Below are positions 6,668 through 15,335 of a DNA stretch of 15,551 nt, in pieces (positions within the stretch are counted from its first letter, which is position 1; each line of letters starts with the position of its first letter). The translations under genes and the position numbers were made by a program. Source of the DNA: JAYUHK01 sp043767025 (GTDB lineage Bacteria; Bacteroidota; Bacteroidia; Chitinophagales; Saprospiraceae); NCBI GenBank assembly GCA_043767025.1, contig JAYUHK010000037.1, forward strand, positions 1-15,551, given 5' to 3'. A model generated the notes under the pieces. It saw only the letters and a list, made by a program, of their open reading frames with translations. It was not told the origin of the DNA and did no database searches.

Positions 6668-8737
6668 TCATTTGCCACAATTTTTATCGTAGGTTGATTT
6701 CTTTCGGCTTGCTGCAAAACCTTCGAGCCAAAGTTTTTTATATTTTTCAAGGCATTTGCAACCATTTTCGTTGTCGGACAGTCCAAAGTACGATTCGCTC
6801 ATCAACGAATAAAGTGCGGCTATCCTTTTATTATTTAAACCGTCTAAATTTTCAAATTTGGATATAAGATACTTGTAAAGTGGAATTGTTTTTTGGAAGT
6901 AATTGGTTGATAGTTCTTTATTTTTGACGTTTTTATACGCAGCAGTCTTGTAAGAATCAACGATTGAGTGGTATTTGGGGTTAGATTGTAGATACTCAAA
7001 CTCTTTAGAAACTGCAGCTAAAATACGATTAGAGTTGAGTATTTTTATATTTACATCGTTAAATTCGTCCATCAATTCTATGGGAAGAGTTGTGCTAAAT
7101 TGAATGAGTTTTAGTAAATTATTTACTTCAATCGCAGTATTCTTATACTTTGAACCGATTGAGTAAATAATGCGGTCTAAATTTTCATCATTTATCTCAA
7201 CCTTACTCAACGAATCCAATAATATTATTCTTTTAGACTCAAAATAGTCAAAAATTAAATTGGAAAAAAGCTCAAAATACAAAGAATCGTGATAGTTGCC
7301 GACATATTTGGACGTACTTTTATTCCAAACCGTTGGCAAACTAATTAATCTGTCTTTATTCTCTATTTTCTCCGCTTTGATGAACCAATTTACTCCAAGT
7401 TCGCTATTAATTTGAACGAAACGTCCAAAGCCGTTGAGTTGCTCGCCCTTATTGTTGGTCACAAAATTATAATCCCTGCAAGTCAAGGAATCTTGAGCGT
7501 ACCAAATTTTTAAACGATTTTTTGAATTTTTCAAGTTTAAAATAGACTCAAAAACCGTTTTTGATTGTGCTTGCACCAAATTATTGCTATAAAATACGTC
7601 TTGATTAGTAACAAATGGGTTTTGAAAAGAAGCGAATTTTGGACTAACCGTAGAAGATGTATTCTGGGGACACAAGATAATATTTTCATAAATATTATCG
7701 GGAGAGTAATTCCCAAAAACAAAAATATTGTCACAAAAATCTTCATATTTTTTCCTCACGAAAAAAACATTTATATTTTTTACGGCTGATGCGAGGTATT
7801 TTGGGTGAAGTTTTGCTTTAATCATGCTTATTCCTGTCGAATCCAAAGTATAATGCAAGCTACAACTATCAAACGGAAAATTTGAATTGTCCAATCGACG
7901 AATACTATTTTTATTAAAATTGACCTGATTGTATTGCACTTCCCTGATTGAGAGCTTCGATGTGTCCAAAACTACAACACATTTCAAATTACCTTCAAAA
8001 GTTAAGTTCAAACAAACTTCATTTTGCTCGCAATCGTCGCAACTTGTTTCAAATATTTTACAACTTTTTGGGCTGAATTTCAGGCTGTTGAGAGGCATAA
8101 AATTCATGTCATCACTCTCTTTTTTTGCAAACGGAGAGTATCCCAAAAGCATTTTTTCTGTATCCAAATTCAAAAAAGGCGTTTTTGAATGAAACCAAAA
8201 CATTCCACCTTTTACATAATCCTGTGCTGTCGAGAATCCAGATGCATTAGAATAAGAAATTTTCAAATTTGCTTTAATTTCTTCAACAACTTCATTTTGT
8301 GAGTTAGACGACTGCAAAAAATAATGATAGGTTGCGCTGGAAATATTTGAGTCTTTTTGATACTTTTTTAAAGATTTTTTCAATACTTCTATCCAATATT
8401 TTGTGGGATTTTTTTGAGCGGAAATGACAATTTCACTCAAAATAACTACAACTGGCTCGAGTTTAATAGTATCAGATAATAATAAAAATTTGGTATCAAA
8501 CTCCACAGATTTATAATTCAAATGTCCGATTGTGAACCTTTCGCATTTACACACCATTGTATCTATGAAGATTTTACCCAAATTGTCCGAAATAAAAGTG
8601 ATAGAAGAATTACAATTAGGATACACTACCAAAAAATCAATCGGTTGTTTGGAGATATTGTCAATGAATACCACTGTTTTTTGCGAAAAAAGGCTGACAG
8701 ATAAAAAGGAAATAATTATCAAAAACTTAAATTTCAC
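6668..8737 (-). CDS. Large exported protein with carboxypeptidase-regulatory-like N-terminus, function unknown
   Basis: A 689-residue protein. Residues 1 to about 18 are a signal peptide (positively charged start, then FLIIISFLSVSLFS). Residues about 20-110 resemble a carboxypeptidase regulatory-like beta-sandwich (VVFIDNISKQPIDF; LGKIFIDT), common at the N-terminus of Bacteroidota surface proteins. The segment after it (NPTKYWIEVLKKSLKKYQ) recalls the large secreted Bacteroidota proteins that follow this domain. Residues 226-253 carry five cysteines. The last 80 residues look like one or two TPR-type helix pairs. I recognise no enzyme motif. The frame opens at a GTG at 8761, but the GTG at 8735-8737 places the start directly on the signal peptide; there is no ATG option. 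The gene lies 41 bases behind the phospholipase-like gene and is the last of the seven-gene minus-strand run. No clear terminator follows. Confidence 0.75.
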   Translation of the reverse strand: MKFKFLIIISFLSVSLFSQKTVVFIDNISKQPIDFLVVYPNCNSSITFISDNLGKIFIDTMVCKCERFTIGHLNYKSVEFDTKFLLLSDTIKLEPVVVILSEIVISAQKNPTKYWIEVLKKSLKKYQKDSNISSATYHYFLQSSNSQNEVVEEIKANLKISYSNASGFSTAQDYVKGGMFWFHSKTPFLNLDTEKMLLGYSPFAKKESDDMNFMPLNSLKFSPKSCKIFETSCDDCEQNEVCLNLTFEGNLKCVVVLDTSKLSIREVQYNQVNFNKNSIRRLDNSNFPFDSCSLHYTLDSTGISMIKAKLHPKYLASAVKNINVFFVRKKYEDFCDNIFVFGNYSPDNIYENIILCPQNTSSTVSPKFASFQNPFVTNQDVFYSNNLVQAQSKTVFESILNLKNSKNRLKIWYAQDSLTCRDYNFVTNNKGEQLNGFGRFVQINSELGVNWFIKAEKIENKDRLISLPTVWNKSTSKYVGNYHDSLYFELFSNLIFDYFESKRIILLDSLSKVEINDENLDRIIYSIGSKYKNTAIEVNNLLKLIQFSTTLPIELMDEFNDVNIKILNSNRILAAVSKEFEYLQSNPKYHSIVDSYKTAAYKNVKNKELSTNYFQKTIPLYKYLISKFENLDGLNNKRIAALYSLMSESYFGLSDNENGCKCLEKYKKLWLEGFAASRKKSTYDKNCGK

Positions 8738-8778
8738 GAGGCGAATATTTACATTAAACACAAAAAACCCTCACCCTT

Positions 8779-10056
8779 TCAATGTTCGTGTTCTCGACCT
8801 TTGAAAGATTGATTTTGGGCGGCATTGTTTAGTTCGGCATTGGTTTTTTTGTCGGCTTCTGTTTCTTCGTAAACACCAAAATTGCGCATATCGGGTTGTC
8901 CTGCGTCCACCCACGCCGTCACCCAAGCACTGCCGACCATCAAAATCGCAGCTCTCATTCTGTACTCCACCTGCCCTTGCAGGCGAGTATGGTAAGCTCT
9001 CGAAAAATCTCTGCATTGTGTCTTCACTGTGACACCCAATCTTTCGTCAAAACACAACTGTTGGTCGCGCGGGAAAGTCAAAGTAAGATTTTTTTCGATA
9101 CCAAAAACACTGTCCAAGCACGCGTGGCTCGCCAAGACTGTGTTCCAAACTGCCGACTCAAAATTGTCAATATAGATGGCTTTTCCTACAAAAAAATCAT
9201 ACTCTGCATCGGCAAAAAGCTCTGGCAGTCGGCTTTCCCAAAAGCCATGAATACCTGCTTGGTTGGTCAGTTGTCCGTTGTAGTTTTCGGTCGTGTGCAA
9301 CGGAACGTGTGCGTCGCCGATGTAGTGACCAATCTCCGCAGAAAGCCTTAAAACCTTGTACATATCTCGTTCCTTAAAGGCTTTAGTGAGTCGGTTTTGC
9401 ATGGTTTGAAGATGGTAAGGAACGATTCCGAACTCCGAAAATTTATCTTTTACAAAAACATTTTTGCAAAAAGGCAAACTCAATCCTTGTTTTTTTAGAA
9501 AAAATGCGAAGGAGTCGGGCTTCACTTCAAGAACTTGGTCGGCATAAAATTTATCCATCACATTATTCAAAAAAAACTTTCTGTACTCAAAAATAGACAA
9601 GGTCAAGCTATCTTTTTGGAATACTTTTTTGACTCCTTTACTTTTGATAATAATATTATTTTTTCCTTGAAATGTGACATTTTCTTTGGAGTATAGTTTT
9701 ATCGTATCGTCTTGATTATCAACCACATACATTTCGGCGTGCAAAGACATCGCATCTACAAATTTGCGGGGCAAATCTGGAAAAGGCGGCTTTCCCCAAT
9801 GATCCATGTCTATAAAATGGCGAGGACCTTCGGGCGCAACGGCGTATCTGCGCTTGTCGGGGTCTGTGGCGTGTTCGGTGATGAACTCAATATTTTTTTT
9901 GTAAAAAACAGTCAAATCTTGTGGCAGGGTAGTGATAGCCAGACGATTGATTCGTTTGTGCGCAAAAAATCCCCAGTCCTCCTCTTTCAGAATTTTAAAA
10001 GAAAAAGCCGCCAACAAAAAAATACCAACAATCGCAAATCGTACATTATTTTTCAT
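8779..10056 (-). CDS. Exported zinc-dependent phospholipase C / S1-P1 nuclease-fold protein
   Basis: A 425-residue protein with an N-terminal signal or anchor (about residues 6-22) followed by WGFFAHKRIN, the usual beginning of this all-helical trinuclear-zinc fold. The metal-ligand pattern is clear: His244-x3-Asp248-x5-His254 (HYIGDAHVPLH) and His270-x3-Glu274 (HGFWE). The spacings equal those of Bacillus cereus phospholipase C (His118/Asp122/His128 and His142/Glu146). Trp28 and His33 fit the first ligands, and the RHFIDMDHW block near 80-87 probably supplies the remaining Asp and His. The same fold serves phosphatidylcholine hydrolysis and 3'-nucleotidase/single-strand nuclease activity, and sequence alone does not decide between them. 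The C-terminus is unusual, ending in GREHEH. The ATG at 10054-10056 lies 24 bases behind the DUF4340 gene, so it is probably co-transcribed with the gld genes. Confidence 0.85.
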   Translation of the reverse strand: MKNNVRFAIVGIFLLAAFSFKILKEEDWGFFAHKRINRLAITTLPQDLTVFYKKNIEFITEHATDPDKRRYAVAPEGPRHFIDMDHWGKPPFPDLPRKFVDAMSLHAEMYVVDNQDDTIKLYSKENVTFQGKNNIIIKSKGVKKVFQKDSLTLSIFEYRKFFLNNVMDKFYADQVLEVKPDSFAFFLKKQGLSLPFCKNVFVKDKFSEFGIVPYHLQTMQNRLTKAFKERDMYKVLRLSAEIGHYIGDAHVPLHTTENYNGQLTNQAGIHGFWESRLPELFADAEYDFFVGKAIYIDNFESAVWNTVLASHACLDSVFGIEKNLTLTFPRDQQLCFDERLGVTVKTQCRDFSRAYHTRLQGQVEYRMRAAILMVGSAWVTAWVDAGQPDMRNFGVYEETEADKKTNAELNNAAQNQSFKGREHEH

Positions 10057-10080
10057 GGAAATTAGATTTAATCTACAAAG

Positions 10081-11088
10081 CTAAAAAAAACTTTGGTAGC
10101 CCCACAAAATTTTTCCAAAAACAACTTGTTGTATCAAATAAAAATCTCCTTTTTCGTCCTCCGCCAAAAAATGTTCCACCAATGGGCTGCCGTCTGGCTT
10201 TTTGATAGGGTCGCCGTATCCGTCCAAAGTCGGGACGGCGTGGAGTCGGAGCGATTTCTGGGAGCCGTCTGTCCTCCGAAGTTGGAGGATACAAAAAGGA
10301 GTCGCCGCTCGGATAGAATCTTTGGTTATCAATTTATTTTCAAACGCTTCCGCGCCCAAACTATTGAATCCTGTGAGGTAGCCTTCTATGAACCCTTTTT
10401 TTACTTCATTCGGACTTTTAGGATATTTGGCATCTATTGGTTGAACAGAAAATTTGTTATTTTCGTTTAGAATAGAAAAAGATTTTTCTTGCGAAGCGGG
10501 ATATTCTACGCTCAAACCCTTGATGTTTGTTACATCTTCCTCAAAAACAGTCTTGTCCCGCCACTCGTCTATGTCCAAAAAAAAGCGGACACGAAACGCG
10601 CCTTCCCAATTCGGCAGGCACATAACGTAAGGATTGTTGGAGCCGTCCATAATCATATAAGTCCCGCGCTCGTCAGACGTAACGCCGCCGACATAATAAC
10701 TGCGAATTTTTTTATTTTCTTGTCCAAATAGCTCTACTTTGATGCCCGAGCTTGCTAATTCGCTGACGATAATGGGCGTAGCGGCTTGGGTGGGGACGTA
10801 CTTGACGGTCATTTTTTTAATGGTTTCGAGAAGGACATTGATGGCGGTTTTTCTGACCTTATAGTTAGTACCGTCAATCATCCAGACACCATTTTTTCGC
10901 TGCAAAGTAACTGACTTTCCAAGTCGGTCGGCGATGAATATTTTTTCGATTTCGTCTGTATTTTGGACGGCAAAATTTTTATCTGTCGAAACAATCGTTG
11001 ATTTTTCGGGATTGCGGGTTGCCACAAACCACGCAGTTGCAGAGCCGATGGCAGCAAAAATGGCGAGTAGTAAGTAAGTTTTTTTCAT
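10081..11088 (-). CDS. DUF4340 domain-containing membrane-anchored protein
   Basis: A 335-residue protein with one N-terminal hydrophobic segment (about 4-22), the remainder probably periplasmic. The body has the repeating pattern of DUF4340 proteins: an IEKIFIADRLGKSVTLQRKNGVW-type strand pair near 47-70, then a tripled beta/alpha unit, and WEGAFRVRFFLDIDEWRDKTVF near 160-182. DUF4340 genes commonly stand beside ABC-2 permeases and GldG-like auxiliary proteins; this one follows gldG by 47 bases, so a role as an extra subunit of the same exporter is likely but unproven. The ATG at 11086-11088 is clear. It is followed 24 bases later by the phospholipase-like gene. Confidence 0.85.
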   Translation of the reverse strand: MKKTYLLLAIFAAIGSATAWFVATRNPEKSTIVSTDKNFAVQNTDEIEKIFIADRLGKSVTLQRKNGVWMIDGTNYKVRKTAINVLLETIKKMTVKYVPTQAATPIIVSELASSGIKVELFGQENKKIRSYYVGGVTSDERGTYMIMDGSNNPYVMCLPNWEGAFRVRFFLDIDEWRDKTVFEEDVTNIKGLSVEYPASQEKSFSILNENNKFSVQPIDAKYPKSPNEVKKGFIEGYLTGFNSLGAEAFENKLITKDSIRAATPFCILQLRRTDGSQKSLRLHAVPTLDGYGDPIKKPDGSPLVEHFLAEDEKGDFYLIQQVVFGKILWGYQSFF

Positions 11089-11135
11089 TGAGTTTTATAG
11101 CTTTATTGTGTTAAATTTATGTTTAAAAAAAATTT

Positions 11136-12839
11136 TTAGCTGCTTGCGAACTTGCGCCGTCGCCAATATTGGTAGCCAACTCCGAAAGCAGCCAACAGCA
11201 ACAAAGGCAGCAAAATATTGATGAGTTGCCATTTAAGTTGTTCGTTTCGCGCCCGCACGGTATCTAACAAGCGAAGTTTCACGTCCCGCGTGCGCGCTTC
11301 GATGATGCCCTTGTCGTCGAGCATATACTCAATGGCATTGAGCATAAAATCCTTGTTTCCAAAAACATATTTCATGTATTTATTGTAACCGCAAGGGCGA
11401 ATATTGCCGTCTGGCGCAACACTATTGGAACAAATATCGCCGTCAGCAACCACCAACATCTTGGTTTTTAGGCTAACATTTTTAAATTCTTGCCCGATTT
11501 GCCGCAAGGTATTCGACATTTCTGCGCCTACTCGATTTTCAAAAAGGGACGAAAATTGCCCTTCTAAAAGCACCGCCACTGGCTGGTTGGGCTTGTTAAA
11601 TTTAGACGGGTCAGCGTCGTATCGCAGCACCTCGAAATTAATTTTTACGGGCGTAAATTGCAAACGGCTGTACTTTGAAGACTCTAATAATATCGTTTTT
11701 GTGACATTAGTTTTTGTCTTGATTGTGTCAATAGAGCTTGGAAACATCAGATTGACTCGGTTCAGATTTTTTACGATTGGGTGCTTACTCGACGGCGCAA
11801 CGATAGGGTGGTAGTACCAAGGGAACATCTCAAATTGCGCTCCCGTGCCTTGCTGACCAACACGCAAAGGAATTTTGGAACATTCTAAATCCAGCACCAG
11901 ATTGGGTTGTACTCGAAAACCATACTTAAAAAACAGGTCTTCGAGATTGAGCGGATAATCGACAGGCATATACTCTGGCTGCGTCATCATGCTGTCCAAG
12001 TCGGCATTTAGTCGGTCAATCAACCAAATAATTTTACCGCCGTTCATTACATATTGGTCGAGTTTAAATTTTTGTTTTTCATCAAATTGTGACTTTGGTT
12101 TTGCTACCACCAAGACATCTATTTCTTTTTTTAGCTGCGTGACACTGTCCAAATTCAGTCGTCCTGTGTTATAAAATTGTCGCAGCGATTTTTCGAGGTC
12201 GGCGGTATTTTGGATAGGGAGTTCGCCGTGTCCTTCGGTAAATAAAATATTGTATTTTTGGTTGTTTTTTATTTTCTGGACAGCGTTTGCAATCTTGTAT
12301 TCCATCAAACTCACGGAGTTATTGAGTGCCAATTCGTCGCCGCCGGGTTCTGCAAGTTGCTGATTTTCGAGTAGATTGACTATTGTTTGTCGATTTCCAA
12401 AATTTATGATGGCATAAGGATAGATTAGCTGCTCTTTGGTTTCGTTGTTGTCTTTTACTCGCAAATTAAGTGGCTGGATTCCGTCTTTCGCTAATTCTTT
12501 CCTTCGAGCATTTATTTCTTCGGTCGTCCCGAGGCTTGGATTTTCAAATTCGTACTGGATAAAACTGTTTTCGGCTCTCATACCGTCCAACATTTCTTTG
12601 GTAGCCGTCTGCAACCGCTTGAAACCTGCTGGAAAATTTCCTTCCAGCAACACCTTAACGTAGGTCACATCTTTGATTTCTGCGAGCAGCGAGCGAGTCG
12701 CTTTGGTCAGAGTATATCGTTTTTCTTCGGTCAAATCAATGTAGGTGTGAAAAAAATTGCTCAATACATTGAGGCAAATTAAAATTCCTGCGACCAAAAA
12801 AATATTTATGATAGATTGTGCTTTATTCGTTCTTTTCAT
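11136..12839 (-). CDS. gldG: GldG, ABC-2 exporter auxiliary membrane protein
   Basis: A 567-residue protein of the GldG/ABC-transporter auxiliary family. It has one membrane segment near the N-terminus (about 10-30), followed by the typical ID.T.EKRYTLT stretch, a long periplasmic part including the ILFTEGHGE region and the GGKIIWLIDR segment, and a second membrane segment near 537-556 followed by a basic tail. GldG is thought to work with GldF (permease) and GldA (ATPase); in F. johnsoniae mutants in these genes fail to glide, but several gliding Bacteroidota lack them, so they are not part of the core motor. The frame opens at TTG 12851; the ATG at 12837-12839, four codons in, is the normal start. 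It lies 39 bases behind gldF. Confidence 0.93.
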   Translation of the reverse strand: MKRTNKAQSIINIFLVAGILICLNVLSNFFHTYIDLTEEKRYTLTKATRSLLAEIKDVTYVKVLLEGNFPAGFKRLQTATKEMLDGMRAENSFIQYEFENPSLGTTEEINARRKELAKDGIQPLNLRVKDNNETKEQLIYPYAIINFGNRQTIVNLLENQQLAEPGGDELALNNSVSLMEYKIANAVQKIKNNQKYNILFTEGHGELPIQNTADLEKSLRQFYNTGRLNLDSVTQLKKEIDVLVVAKPKSQFDEKQKFKLDQYVMNGGKIIWLIDRLNADLDSMMTQPEYMPVDYPLNLEDLFFKYGFRVQPNLVLDLECSKIPLRVGQQGTGAQFEMFPWYYHPIVAPSSKHPIVKNLNRVNLMFPSSIDTIKTKTNVTKTILLESSKYSRLQFTPVKINFEVLRYDADPSKFNKPNQPVAVLLEGQFSSLFENRVGAEMSNTLRQIGQEFKNVSLKTKMLVVADGDICSNSVAPDGNIRPCGYNKYMKYVFGNKDFMLNAIEYMLDDKGIIEARTRDVKLRLLDTVRARNEQLKWQLINILLPLLLLAAFGVGYQYWRRRKFASS

Positions 12840-12878
12840 TTCAAAAATCAACTTATTGTTTTAAAAGTGTAAAAAAAA

Positions 12879-13610
12879 TTACCATTTTCTTCTTTCCAAA
12901 GCGGTTAGGGTAAAAGTTAGAAAAAGTAAAATCAGTGACAAAAAATAAATTACATCTCGGCTGTCAATAACTCCGCGACTGATAGAGCGGTAGTGTTCTT
13001 CGATGCCAATTTTTTGAATTAAATCGTCTATACTTCCGACGAAATAAGGGATTTTACTCAAAAAATCGAATGACCAATAGACAAAAAAGCAGCAAAACAC
13101 CGCCAAGATAAACGCCACAATCTGGTTGTTGGAAACGGAAGAAGCAAAAATACCGATTGCGGTAAACGATGCCCCCAAAAACAGCAGCCCTATGTACGAG
13201 CCTACCACCGCGCCCGAGTCCAAGTTGCCTTTCGGAGAGCCGAGTTGGTAAACGGTGTAGTAATAAATCAAGGTCGGCAGCAAAGCGATGACCACCAAAA
13301 CGAAGTTAGCGAAGAACTTACCGAGTATAATTTCAAATTCTTTTATTGGTTTTGTGACCAACAATTCTATGGTTCCTGTCTGATTTTCTTCTGCAAATGA
13401 GCGCATAGTGACCGCAGGAATTAGGAACATAAAAATCATCGGAGCGATGTCAAAAAGCTGGTCGAGCGTCGCATAATTATAGTTCAAAAGACTGTAATCT
13501 GGAAAGACAAACATCATCAATCCCATCATCAAAAGGAAGACTCCAATAACGACGTATCCTATCAAAGAGGAGAAAAAAACTTTTATTTCTTTGTGAAAAA
13601 TACTTAACAT
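12879..13610 (-). CDS. gldF: GldF, ABC-2 type permease subunit
   Basis: A 243-residue integral membrane protein with six hydrophobic segments (near 15-37, 55-72, 100-120, 135-155, 162-182 and 219-237). The MRSFAEENQTGTIELLVTKP block at about 69-88 is diagnostic of the GldF/NosY-type ABC-2 permease, where it contacts the ATPase. Length and the LERRKW C-terminus are as expected. The ATG at 13608-13610 begins the standard MLSIFHKEIKVFF N-terminus. In F. johnsoniae gldF and gldG are adjacent while gldA lies elsewhere; here gldA is in the same run, separated by one unrecognised gene. The substrate of this exporter is not known. Confidence 0.94.
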   Translation of the reverse strand: MLSIFHKEIKVFFSSLIGYVVIGVFLLMMGLMMFVFPDYSLLNYNYATLDQLFDIAPMIFMFLIPAVTMRSFAEENQTGTIELLVTKPIKEFEIILGKFFANFVLVVIALLPTLIYYYTVYQLGSPKGNLDSGAVVGSYIGLLFLGASFTAIGIFASSVSNNQIVAFILAVFCCFFVYWSFDFLSKIPYFVGSIDDLIQKIGIEEHYRSISRGVIDSRDVIYFLSLILLFLTFTLTALERRKW

Positions 13611-13635
13611 AAAATATTGATTAACAAGTAATTAG

Positions 13636-14307
13636 CTAATTTTTTTTAATAAAAACTTTGTTGCGGTCGTCAAAAATTAGCAGCGATTTGAATAATTTTT
13701 CGGACATATTTGCGCCGCTAATTTCTTTCACAGAGTCGCTCAAAGACTTGTCGGACGCAATCCATTTCAGAAGATTTTTTGCCGTAAAATCAACTACTTC
13801 ACCAGTTTCAAATTTCATTAATTTTCCATGTTTGGCAACTGAATCTCTTTCAATTTCACCTATCCGAAAAGGCTTTCCTGTGACAGGGTTATAAACGGGC
13901 ATTTTAATTTTTCTCACTTGTGTAGTTTCATAATCAAAGTAACAAATTTTGCCACGAACTTGAAAGCCTGCAAAATGAAACAGGTCATTTTTAGAGTTTG
14001 AGAGTTGGTCAATGTTCAAATAAGGTATCCCGCCGACTGCCAAGCCCCAGATTTTGGCGCAGTCCAACGTGTCGCCTTTCAATGTCACAATTTCTCGAAT
14101 TTGCACCTGATAATTTTGTGGATTAGAAACCAAAGTGGCTTTTACGTCTTTCCACAAATAGCTCGGCTTGTTGGTCTGAAAGTCTGAAATTGTCGAAAAG
14201 ATACCATCTCGAAATTTAAAATTTTTGGTGACTTCCAAACTATCAGATGCTGAAAGTGAATAGCTGTAAAAAATACAAGAAAAAAGAATTAAAATACTGA
14301 ATTTCAA
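13636..14307 (-). CDS. Small exported protein between gldA and gldF, function unknown
   Basis: A 223-residue protein with a signal peptide (residues 1 to about 20, cleavage probably near SLSASDS). The mature part has a DGIFSTISDFQTNKPS segment at 34-49 and WGLAVGGIPYLN at 87-98. I recall similar DGIY..FEDF..N.PS segments in other uncharacterised secreted Bacteroidota proteins, but I can name no domain. Residues 150-223 are charged and probably helical. There is no in-frame ATG: upstream of the signal sequence the frame runs into a TAA within ten codons, so TTG at 14305-14307 is the likely start. It lies 11 bases after the gldA stop, which suggests translation linked to gldA. gldF begins 25 bases after it. 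The position inside the gldA-F-G set suggests a substrate or accessory factor of the exporter, but this is inference from location only. Confidence 0.8.
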   Translation of the reverse strand: MKFSILILFSCIFYSYSLSASDSLEVTKNFKFRDGIFSTISDFQTNKPSYLWKDVKATLVSNPQNYQVQIREIVTLKGDTLDCAKIWGLAVGGIPYLNIDQLSNSKNDLFHFAGFQVRGKICYFDYETTQVRKIKMPVYNPVTGKPFRIGEIERDSVAKHGKLMKFETGEVVDFTAKNLLKWIASDKSLSDSVKEISGANMSEKLFKSLLIFDDRNKVFIKKN

Positions 14308-14318
14308 GATATTAAGTT

Positions 14319-15230
14319 TTAAATCGGATTAGTAAATGATTGAAATACGTCTTCTACACTGGATTTTTCTTTCAACATTTCGAGCAGTGTGAGTTTGTTT
14401 TGAGCGGCAAAATTAGAAATATTGGGGCGGATATCTTGCTCTGCCGCACTGAAAAGTTGGAACTTATTTTCTGTTATTTTTTGTACCCGCCGCACACCTG
14501 CGATGTTGAGCAACATTTTTTCAGTCACATTTTCGACAAACTGCACTGTCACAATAGATTGAATTTCTGACAAATTTTTCAACTTATCAACCGTATCATT
14601 TGCCACGATTTTTCCTTTATTGATGATAACTACTCTGTCGCAAAGTGATTCGACTTCTTGCATGATATGAGTAGAAAAAATAACCGTTTTTTCTTTGCCC
14701 AAAGTTCTGATTAGTTTGCGAATTTCTATCAACTGATTGGGGTCTAAACCAGAAGTCGGCTCGTCCAAAATCAAGACTTCGGGGTCGTGAATAATTGCTT
14801 GCGCCAAACCAACACGCTGCCTATAACCCTTTGATAATGAAGCAATTAACTTATTTTGCTCCAATCCCAACCCAGTCATTTCGATGAGTTCAGAGATTCT
14901 TTTTTGCTTATTCGGAACCCGATATACGTCCGCCACAAAAGACAAATACTCCTTTACAAACATATCTTTGTAGAGCGGATTGTGTTCGGGTAGATAACCA
15001 ATTTTTTTGCGCACTTCGATTGAATTTTTCTCAATATCGTAGCCGCAAACGCTCACTTTACCAGACGTAGGTGGCAAAAAGCAAGTGATAATTTTCATAG
15101 TCGTGCTTTTTCCTGCGCCGTTTGGACCCAAAAAACCCAATATTTGTCCCTTTTTTGCCTCAAACGTGACATGGTCTATCGCCTTTTGCTGGGAATAAAT
15201 TTTGCTTAAATCTGATATTTGAACAGACAT
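14319..15230 (-). CDS. gldA: GldA, ABC transporter ATPase subunit
   Basis: A 303-residue cytoplasmic ATPase that should power the GldF-GldG exporter. Walker A GPNGAGKS is at 35-42, the Q-loop region near 79-85 (YLPEHNP), the ABC signature SLSKG at 131-135, Walker B and catalytic Glu in LILDEP at 153-158, and the H-switch His188 in STHIM. The C-terminal 90 residues are the extension typical of GldA and of CcmA/NatA-type ATPases. The frame opens at a TTG (15266), but the ATG at 15228-15230 gives the family N-terminus MSVQISDLSKIY. It is the first gene of the seven-gene run. Upstream I see TAAATTTC, close to the -7 box, but without a TTG at the right distance, so its promoter is not identified. 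Confidence 0.94.
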   Translation of the reverse strand: MSVQISDLSKIYSQQKAIDHVTFEAKKGQILGFLGPNGAGKSTTMKIITCFLPPTSGKVSVCGYDIEKNSIEVRKKIGYLPEHNPLYKDMFVKEYLSFVADVYRVPNKQKRISELIEMTGLGLEQNKLIASLSKGYRQRVGLAQAIIHDPEVLILDEPTSGLDPNQLIEIRKLIRTLGKEKTVIFSTHIMQEVESLCDRVVIINKGKIVANDTVDKLKNLSEIQSIVTVQFVENVTEKMLLNIAGVRRVQKITENKFQLFSAAEQDIRPNISNFAAQNKLTLLEMLKEKSSVEDVFQSFTNPI

Positions 15231-15335
15231 TTTAAAATTATTTGTTTTAATAATAAACAAGCTCAACGAATAACAAGAAATTTATACTCTTTATTATTTA
15301 CTTTTGTCACGCAAGAATTTTAAATTGACTCATTT

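Noticed and set aside
6668..15230. Evidence that the organism glides
   Set aside because: GldAFG alone do not show gliding. The core genes gldB, gldD, gldH, gldJ, gldKLMN and sprA are not in this window, and some gliding species lack gldAFG.
15299..15306. TACTTTTG as a plus-strand promoter
   Set aside because: It is an exact -7 match, but there is no TTG about 19 bases upstream and no downstream gene, so it is probably chance in AT-rich DNA.
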